From the NCBI GenBank assembly GCA_045540815.1, contig JAZQHY010000057.1, positions 1 through 10,958 on the forward strand: a DNA stretch of 10,958 nt. The letters are read 5' to 3'. Each line of letters starts with the position of its first letter. The stretch's first letter is position 1. Source of the stretch: JAZQHR01 sp045540815 (GTDB lineage: Bacteria; Bacillota; Clostridia; UMGS1810). This document shows, in pieces, positions 7,612-10,958 of the stretch. The position numbers and the translations under genes are program-made. The notes under the pieces were generated by a model. That model was given only the letters and a program-made list of their open reading frames with translations, had not been told where the DNA came from and did no database searches.

Positions 7612-7639
7612 AGTATATCATTTACAATTACAAAGTCAA
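7612..7639 (-). promoter_or_regulatory. sigma-A-type promoter of the trkA operon
   Basis: On the minus strand TTGACT (7634-7639) is followed by 16 bases and TATACT (7612-7617), with an extended TGA before the -10. The predicted start is near 7605, leaving a leader of about 48 bases. That is too short for a c-di-AMP riboswitch, which often precedes potassium transporter genes in Firmicutes. The box lies just after the pepD terminator, as expected for a new transcription unit. Confidence 0.8.
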
Positions 7640-7653
7640 GATGTATTTTGCAC

Positions 7654-7682
7654 AAAAAAGGAGTAGATTATCTACCCCTTTT
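7654..7682 (-). terminator. intrinsic terminator of the OPT-PqqD-pepD unit
   Basis: On the minus strand AAAAGGGGTAGA and TCTACTCCTTTT form a 12-bp stem with one G-U pair and a TAA loop, running into a tract of six T. It starts 10 bases after the pepD stop codon. This is a textbook Rho-independent terminator. The mirrored A/T flanks could also stop transcription on the plus strand, but no plus-strand gene is present. Confidence 0.88.
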
Positions 7683-7692
7683 ACGCAATCAT

Positions 7693-9129
7693 TTATTTCA
7701 ACCTCTTTAATATTTCAAGTGTCATATTCCATACTCTCTCCACGCTCTTTACGTCCATATGCTCACGGAAGGTATGAATTTCCCTTAGACTCGGTCCATA
7801 AGACACACAATCGAGTTCGGGAATTTTTCCCGCGAACATACCGCACTCAACACCTGCGTGAATAGCCTCTACCTTTGGCATATACCCGTACTGCTCGTTA
7901 AACACCTCGCACATAAGGTCTCGAAGTGGTGAATTTTTACGATACTCCCAGCCCGGATAATCGCCTTCTACTAAAACATTTCCGTTTACCTTAGTCATTA
8001 CATTTTTAATATTATCTACAAGTGCATGTTTTTCACTTTCAACACTGCTTCTTACGCAAAATGCCGCGTAAAATTCGTTTTCACTTGTCTTGCATATACC
8101 TAGGTTTAACGATGTCTGCACAAGTCCTTCTATATCTTCACTCATCTTAACAACACCATTTGGAAGGTTAGACATCATATATAGCACATTATCAGTGCTC
8201 AATTTATCCATAACCATGGCATTTGGGCAAGTTGTTACTTCTACAGTTACTCCGCTATCTGTATTCTTATACTCATTTTTGAAAAGCTCATTCAATCTCA
8301 AACAAATTTCATCAGGATTATATCCCCTTGAAACTGCAAATACTGCAGTTGTTTCAACAGGAATAGCATTATCCTTAAGTCCTCCGTTAAGCGTTGCAAC
8401 TCGCATTTCTGTTTCATTTGATATTTCATACAGAACTCTGCCGATAAGCACATTTGAATTTGCTCTGCCCTTGTCTATCTCTATGCCCGAATGACCGCCT
8501 GTAAGACCTGATACTTTAACTTCATAAAAATCGCCGTCAAATATTTCACGCTTGAAAGGCAAGCTGCATTTTGTAAGGTTACCGCCTGCGCAGCTTACAG
8601 TAAATATGCCTTCGTCCTCCGAATCAATATTAAGCATTGTTTTGCCTTTTAGCACCGACACATCAAGCACCGCCGCCCCTAGCATACCTATCTCCTCGTC
8701 AACAGTGAACACCGCTTCAACTCTTGGGTGTGAAATATCGGTAGAATCAAGAATTGCCAGCATCATCGCACAAGCAACGCCGTTGTCTGCACCAAGCGTA
8801 GTGCCGTTTGCCAAAACAATATTTCCATCCACCACAAGTTCTATGCCTTCTGTTTCCATATTTTTTGCAGAATCGGGCGCTTTTTCACACACCATATCCA
8901 TATGTCCCTGAAGGATTACGGGGTTCGAGTTTTCGTATCCAAGACAAGCTTCTTTTATAATTATAACGTTATTTGCGCTGTCTTGATAATGTTCTAAACC
9001 TCTTTCCTGTGCAAACTTCACAAGATAGTCGCTTATCATTTTTGTATTTCCCGAGCCATGCGGTATGGCACATATTTCTTCAAAAAATTTCAAAACCTTC
9101 TTTGGCTCAAGATGACCTAAAACTGACAT
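7693..9129 (-). CDS. pepD: Xaa-His dipeptidase / aminoacyl-histidine dipeptidase (M20 family)
   Basis: This 478-residue cytosolic di-zinc peptidase (PepD, M20C) releases N-terminal residues from Xaa-His and other dipeptides. Metal and catalytic positions visible are H76-M-D78 (LQGHMDMVCEK), D115 (TLGADNGVA), catalytic E145 with E146 (TVDEEIGM), D169 (LNIDSEDEG) and a C-terminal histidine, probably H452 in IHTFREHMD. The HAGVECG motif near residue 430 is also characteristic. The last metal motif reads HTFRE where I expect HTPRE or HTPDE in relatives, a mild substitution. A lid/dimerisation domain occupies about 190-390. The ATG at 9129 follows AGGGG by about 7 bases. It lies 24 bases after the PqqD-like gene, in a unit with a peptide transporter, which fits hydrolysis of imported peptides. 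Confidence 0.95.
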   Translation of the reverse strand: MSVLGHLEPKKVLKFFEEICAIPHGSGNTKMISDYLVKFAQERGLEHYQDSANNVIIIKEACLGYENSNPVILQGHMDMVCEKAPDSAKNMETEGIELVVDGNIVLANGTTLGADNGVACAMMLAILDSTDISHPRVEAVFTVDEEIGMLGAAVLDVSVLKGKTMLNIDSEDEGIFTVSCAGGNLTKCSLPFKREIFDGDFYEVKVSGLTGGHSGIEIDKGRANSNVLIGRVLYEISNETEMRVATLNGGLKDNAIPVETTAVFAVSRGYNPDEICLRLNELFKNEYKNTDSGVTVEVTTCPNAMVMDKLSTDNVLYMMSNLPNGVVKMSEDIEGLVQTSLNLGICKTSENEFYAAFCVRSSVESEKHALVDNIKNVMTKVNGNVLVEGDYPGWEYRKNSPLRDLMCEVFNEQYGYMPKVEAIHAGVECGMFAGKIPELDCVSYGPSLREIHTFREHMDVKSVERVWNMTLEILKRLK

Positions 9130-9153
9130 ATATTTTCCCCTTTCAAAAGGACA

Positions 9154-9504
9154 TTAAATAATTTTTCCCTGATATTTAAAATATACAAATCTGTTGTTTC
9201 TGAGTATTTGCATATACTTTACAAGTCTGTTGTATAACGGCTCTGCATTATCACCGTACTTTTCTTTAAGCAATAGTGCGATATCACCTACGTTTTTCTC
9301 GCCATCTATCAGTTTCCAGACAAAGCTTCCGTATTCGTCCAAATCTATATGGCTTATCTTCGGTCTTTTAAAAAATGTTTGAGCTATCCACGAGTAAATT
9401 CCACTATTTACCATATGTATAGTTACTTTACCGTCTTTTTCATCCCACGTATTCTTATTTGAAACAACGGGAACAAAGTCAAGAAAGTTCTTTTTCTTTG
9501 CCAT
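9154..9504 (-). CDS. PqqD-family small protein, stand-alone
   Basis: This 116-residue protein has its C-terminal two thirds (about 50-110) matching the PqqD fold: IDLDEYGSFVWKLIDGEKNVGDIALLLKEKYG, then AEPLYNRLVKYMQILRNNRFV. PqqD-like winged-helix domains (RiPP recognition elements) bind leader peptides for radical-SAM or other modifying enzymes. The N-terminal 50 residues (basic MAKKKN, then a VTIHMVNSGIYSWIAQTFF segment) seem characteristic of a stand-alone Firmicutes version rather than of true PQQ synthesis PqqD. No radical-SAM enzyme, precursor peptide or PQQ gene is in the window, so a PQQ role is not supported. The ATG at 9504 has GGAG 8 bases upstream. It lies between the OPT transporter (67 bases upstream) and pepD (24 bases downstream), and is probably co-transcribed with both. 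Function unknown. Confidence 0.85.
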   Translation of the reverse strand: MAKKKNFLDFVPVVSNKNTWDEKDGKVTIHMVNSGIYSWIAQTFFKRPKISHIDLDEYGSFVWKLIDGEKNVGDIALLLKEKYGDNAEPLYNRLVKYMQILRNNRFVYFKYQGKII

Positions 9505-9534
9505 ACTATTATCTCCATACTTTTATATAATATT

Positions 9535-9559
9535 ATCGGGTCACCTGATGTGACCCGAT
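9535..9559 (-). repeat. strong hairpin between the OPT gene and the PqqD-like gene
   Basis: A perfect 10-bp inverted repeat (ATCGGGTCAC and GTGACCCGAT) with a 5-base loop starts about 12 bases after the OPT stop codon. On the minus strand it is followed by AATATTATATAAAAG rather than a T run, so termination would be weak at best. It may be a partial terminator, a mRNA-stabilising 3' hairpin, or an RNA processing point that sets unequal expression of transporter and downstream genes. No promoter fits between it and the next ribosome site. Confidence 0.6.
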
Positions 9560-9571
9560 TAACTTTATCTA

Positions 9572-10958
9572 TTACTGTAAATCTGTTTTCTTTGCGCCTC
9601 TTTTAGCTACATATACTATGCTTAGAAGAAGTGCTGCAAAGAATAGTATTCCGCCTATATTTCCAATGCTGATACCTTTTGCAGATATATTTATAATATC
9701 ACTTATTGGAGTTCCGCCAATCTTTATGACAGCAAGCACTGCAAGGATAATACCTACAATACCTTCACCTGCAATAAGTCCTGAGCTATAAAGCACACCT
9801 GACTGAACTGCGTTTGTTTTAGCTTTATCAGATGAATATTTTTTCTTTTCGATAAACCATCTTACAAGTCCGCCAAGAAGCATTGGTGTAGAAAGGTGAA
9901 TTGGAAGGTAAAGACCGATAGCAACAGGTAGTACAGGGATACCCAGTATCTCAATTACTATTGCTGCAAACACACCTGTAAGAACAAGTGCCCAAGGAAG
10001 ATTACCACCCATAACGCCTTCAACCACAAGCTTCATAAGCGATGCCTGCGGAGCAGAAAGTTCTGCACTTCCAAAGCCGTATGCTTCGTTTAAAAGGTAA
10101 AGAATTGCACCAATTGCCACTGCTGACGACACACAACCAATAAGCTCGCCTATCTGCTGTTTTCTAGGGGTTGAGCCAAGAAGCAAGCCTGTTTTTAAGT
10201 CCTGTGATGTATCGCCTGCAATAGCGGCTACTATACATATTACCGAACCTATTGAAATTGCGGCAATCATACCCTCTATACCTATAGTGCCTGTAGCTTT
10301 AAGTATAGCTGTCGAAATAAGAAGTGTTGCTATAGCCATACCTGATACAGGATTATTTGACGAGCCGATAAGTCCAACCATTCTTGATGAAACGGTTGCA
10401 AAGAAGAAACCAAACACAACAATCATAACAGCGCCAAGCGGATTAACCGGAATAGCAGGCACCAACCATATAAATAAAGCTACTGCTATTACACCGATAA
10501 TAATTGTCTTGTATGATAAATCCCTATCTGTACGCTGGGTACTTGCACCGCCTTTTCCGTAGCCCTTGATAGCTTCTTTAAATGTACGAACTATTAGCGG
10601 AATTGATTTAACTAAGCTTATGATACCGCCCGCAGCAACTGCGCCGGCACCGATATATCTAACATAAGTTCCCCATAGTCCCCATGTACCGCTTTCGGCA
10701 TAAACCTCAGCGATAGTCTGTGTAGCAGGGAAAATAACAAGGTCACTGCCAAATAGTGCGATAAGAGGCATTATAACAAACCACGCAAGTGTACCGCCTG
10801 CAAATAGGTACGATGACACTCTTACACCGCATATATAACCAACACCAGCTAGTGCTGGAAGAACATCTGCACCAAAACCTGCACCCTTGTATGATGAAAT
10901 ACTCCAGTCAACTTCGCTCGGGAAAAGCTTAAGTCCGTCTGCGATAAATTTGTATAGT
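9572..10958 (-). CDS. OPT-family oligopeptide transporter (N-terminus off the right edge)
   Basis: Open frame of 461 codons plus TAA, entering from the right edge. A GTG at 10819 is not the start: the frame continues upstream with family-typical sequence (LYKFIADGLKLFPSEVDWS, YKGAGFGADVLPALAGVGYICG). The protein is a many-times membrane-spanning carrier with about ten hydrophobic segments visible. It has the OPT hallmarks SSNNPVSGMA and DTSQDLKTGLLLGSTPRKQQ and a C-terminal stretch ending in a helix and basic tail (VAKRGAKKTDLQ). Bacterial OPT proteins are usually about 620-650 residues, so roughly 170 are missing. The family carries small peptides, and in some branches metal chelates or glutathione, probably driven by protons. 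Position ahead of the PqqD-like gene and pepD favours peptide import. Substrate is inferred. Confidence 0.94.
   Translation of the reverse strand, partial: LYKFIADGLKLFPSEVDWSISSYKGAGFGADVLPALAGVGYICGVRVSSYLFAGGTLAWFVIMPLIALFGSDLVIFPATQTIAEVYAESGTWGLWGTYVRYIGAGAVAAGGIISLVKSIPLIVRTFKEAIKGYGKGGASTQRTDRDLSYKTIIIGVIAVALFIWLVPAIPVNPLGAVMIVVFGFFFATVSSRMVGLIGSSNNPVSGMAIATLLISTAILKATGTIGIEGMIAAISIGSVICIVAAIAGDTSQDLKTGLLLGSTPRKQQIGELIGCVSSAVAIGAILYLLNEAYGFGSAELSAPQASLMKLVVEGVMGGNLPWALVLTGVFAAIVIEILGIPVLPVAIGLYLPIHLSTPMLLGGLVRWFIEKKKYSSDKAKTNAVQSGVLYSSGLIAGEGIVGIILAVLAVIKIGGTPISDIINISAKGISIGNIGGILFFAALLLSIVYVAKRGAKKTDLQ

Noticed and set aside
7557..7653. Riboswitch (for example c-di-AMP type) ahead of trkA
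   Set aside because: The predicted leader is only about 48 bases and has no conserved multi-stem structure that I can recognise.
9130..9571. RiPP precursor peptide near the PqqD-like gene
   Set aside because: The flanking gaps are 24 and 67 bases and contain no small open frame with a ribosome site. The larger one is mostly hairpin.
1..10958. CRISPR array, tRNA, rRNA, insertion sequence or prophage
   Set aside because: No regularly spaced repeats, cloverleaf-like sequence, transposase or integrase motifs were seen on either strand.

Overview
The window looks like chromosomal DNA of a low-to-moderate-GC, Gram-positive-type anaerobe, most likely a member of the Clostridia (Bacillota). The signs are an S-layer-homology (SLH) surface protein, a CarD/CdnL-type RNA polymerase regulator next to ispD, strong purine-rich Shine-Dalgarno sites, sigma-A-like promoters, and a membrane-peptidase/OPT peptide transporter set typical of peptide-using anaerobes. 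Genus cannot be fixed from the sequence alone. Every supported gene lies on the minus strand, so transcription runs from high to low coordinates. There is no tRNA, rRNA, insertion sequence, phage gene or CRISPR array, and no gene-free stretch longer than about 145 bases.

Read in the direction of transcription, three or four units are visible. (A) Positions 10958 to 7693 hold an OPT-family oligopeptide transporter (5' end outside the window), a small PqqD-like protein and an Xaa-His dipeptidase (pepD), closed by a clear intrinsic terminator at 7654-7682. Together they suggest peptide uptake followed by intracellular hydrolysis, with a PqqD-like peptide-binding protein of unknown role between. 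(B) A good promoter at 7612-7639 drives trkA, trkH, tadA and a D-alanyl-D-alanine carboxypeptidase. These cover potassium uptake with its RCK regulatory subunit, wobble-adenosine deamination of tRNA, and peptidoglycan trimming. The carboxypeptidase start site sits inside a striking nested inverted repeat. (C) A promoter at 3041-3070 drives carD and then ispD (MEP isoprenoid pathway), with a terminator-like hairpin between the two that leaves no room for a separate ispD promoter. (D) A near-consensus promoter at 1649-1677, preceded by a repeat cluster, drives an exported SLH-domain protein that runs off the left edge.

The gene content is mostly housekeeping and well recognised. The observations most worth checking are regulatory: the nested hairpin enclosing the carboxypeptidase ribosome-binding site, the carD-ispD attenuator-like hairpin, and the repeat cluster upstream of the SLH promoter. 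On the protein side the item of interest is the stand-alone PqqD-like protein placed between a peptide transporter and a peptidase with no RiPP or PQQ biosynthesis gene in view. Nothing here amounts to a demonstrated new system.
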